Assembly: GCA_030606335.1 (NCBI GenBank)
Contig: JAUWGP010000012.1
Span: 1 to 64,000, forward strand
DNA: 64,000 bases
Reading direction: 5' to 3'
DNA from: Caldifarciminota bacterium
GTDB taxonomy: Bacteria; Hydrothermota; UBA3073
The notes under the pieces were generated by a model. It was not told the DNA's origin and made no database searches. It saw nothing but the letters and a program-made list of their open reading frames with translations. Within the stretch, counting starts at the first letter, position 1; the number at the start of each line of letters is the position of its first letter. A program made the translations under genes and the position numbers. Below, one piece after another: positions 63,078 to 64,000 of this stretch.

Positions 63078-64000
63078 AATATCCCTTTTTTGTAATTCCA
63101 TTTATAATATCCTTTTTAGGTTGTGCTACTACTCCCGTAATTAGATTGAATTCCCCGAAAAGACCACATCTTGAGATTGAATATACATACGAGAGGATAA
63201 AGATTAAACACCCTTTAATTCTTTCTTACCGTGGGATATACCTCAACTGTTACGCTGCTCGTAATGTTGAAAAATATATTGAACGAATGAGTGACACAGA
63301 ACTCAACTGTGTTGTAATTGATTTTAAAAATGATATAGGACTTGTAACATACAACACAAATGTACAGTTTGCAAGAAGAGTAGGAGCAGTTAAAAATATT
63401 CTTGATTTAGAAGGTGTAATAAAGGTATGTAATGAGAATGGGGTATATTTGATTGGAAGAATAGTTGTATTTAAGGATTCAATATTCTCAAAGTACAATG
63501 GTGGTGAGTTTGGTGTTAAATATATAGATGGAAGAATGTGGAGGGATAGAGCAGGCAATTTATGGCTTGATCAATACTCCATTCAAGTTTGGGATTATGT
63601 AATAGATATAGCAATAGATCTCGCTGTAAGGGGTGTGAGAGAGATTCAATTCGATTATGTGAGATTTCCTTCAAGAGGTGATATGGAGGCAATGTGGTTT
63701 TCACACAAGACTGAGGATATACCGAAAGAAGACCTTATTGTTGAGTTCTTAAAAAGGGCTTATATCGCTTTAAAACCCTATGAAGTCAACGTTGCTGTAG
63801 ATTTATATGGTTATACGATGTGGCTCGAAAGTATGGAGCAGGAAGGGCAGAACCTATCAAAGATAGAAAAATGGGTAGATGTTGTATGTCCCATGCTTTA
63901 TCCATCACATTTTCATGATGATTTTAAAAAGGACACAAATCCAAGGGAATATCACATAGTTTATGAAAGCCTAAAAAATGGTTATAGAAAGATAGGCAAG
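63074..64000 (+). CDS. DUF4015 putative glycoside hydrolase lipoprotein, 3' end outside window
   Basis: A GTG start at 63074 follows AGGAGGAAG within the previous gene. The frame is open for 309 codons to the window edge. The N terminus is a lipoprotein signal with the lipobox FLGC (Cys at about residue 18). The body matches the DUF4015 (PF13200) TIM-barrel family: GIYLNCYAARN, CVVIDFKNDIGLV, a strand with QFDYVRFPSRGD, VAVDLYGYTMW and VVCPMLYPSHF. Members are predicted polysaccharide hydrolases. It is probably attached to a membrane on the periplasmic side and is translationally coupled to the TPM gene. Confidence 0.87.
   Translation, partial: MKYPFFVIPFIISFLGCATTPVIRLNSPKRPHLEIEYTYERIKIKHPLILSYRGIYLNCYAARNVEKYIERMSDTELNCVVIDFKNDIGLVTYNTNVQFARRVGAVKNILDLEGVIKVCNENGVYLIGRIVVFKDSIFSKYNGGEFGVKYIDGRMWRDRAGNLWLDQYSIQVWDYVIDIAIDLAVRGVREIQFDYVRFPSRGDMEAMWFSHKTEDIPKEDLIVEFLKRAYIALKPYEVNVAVDLYGYTMWLESMEQEGQNLSKIEKWVDVVCPMLYPSHFHDDFKKDTNPREYHIVYESLKNGYRKIGK

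Noticed and set aside
1-64000. Prophage, integrase or complete insertion sequence
   Set aside because: No integrase, transposase, capsid or terminase-like frame was seen on either strand.

Overview
The window is a chromosomal segment of an AT-rich, Gram-negative-type bacterium. Evidence for two membranes includes a Wzi-like outer-membrane protein, several predicted beta-barrels, an OmpA-like domain, an MCE/MlaD-type protein and meso-diaminopimelate-type MurE. Two large secreted proteins end in a C-terminal sorting domain of the type IX secretion / FlgD-like kind. This protein style, with very repeat-rich spacers, fits an uncultured lineage near the FCB group (for example candidate division WOR-3/Stahlbacteria). 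That placement is inference; no rRNA gene is present.

Layout. 1-6.5 kb: end of a capsule/O-antigen type locus in decay (sugar transferase tail, disrupted four-helix-bundle gene, Wzi-like protein, VanZ-like protein, remnant of a DegT aminotransferase, COG1672-like ATPase). 6.9-17.7 kb, mostly minus strand: two paralogous outer-membrane barrels, a GxxExxY gene inside a tandem repeat array, tRNA-Leu(UAA) and two large surface proteins with sorting tails. 18.2-19.9 kb: pyrG. 20.8-38.8 kb: a long division and cell-wall cluster in the order mraZ, STAS-like gene, rsmH, ftsL, ftsI, murE, murF, mraY, murD, ftsW, murG, murC, murB, ftsA, ftsZ. No ftsQ or ddl is seen. 39.5-48.9 kb: alaS, a class A penicillin-binding protein, a PurN-like protein on the other strand, secA. 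49-53.3 kb: radical SAM enzyme, JAMM protease, dprA, efp. 53.3-61.8 kb: a minus-strand operon running TPR protein, barrel, MCE protein, radA, glycosyltransferase, sugar transferase. 62.4-64 kb: TPM-domain protein and the start of a DUF4015 lipoprotein.

The striking feature lies between the genes. Most spacers consist of degenerate short-period (about 7-9 bp) word tracts, into which small palindromic elements have inserted. These elements start CCC and end GGG plus a short tail (CAAGC, CAGGC, TAAAC or ATAAAT); most are 27-43 bp and one is about 105 bp. They insert into the word tracts, into each other's loops and into genes. Filled and empty versions of the same site occur within the window, so the insertions can be read directly. 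One element breaks a four-helix-bundle gene, and a tract-plus-palindrome block is translated in frame inside the Wzi-like protein. No transposase is encoded here. Both GxxExxY genes (putative PD-(D/E)XK-like proteins) are embedded in repeat arrays.

Consensus sigma-70-like promoters (TTGACA, 17 bp, TATAAT) are readily visible. At three of them the start codon lies 5-8 bp after the -10 box, implying leaderless mRNAs. Just before mraZ are three perfectly spaced 10-bp repeats, a likely MraZ operator.
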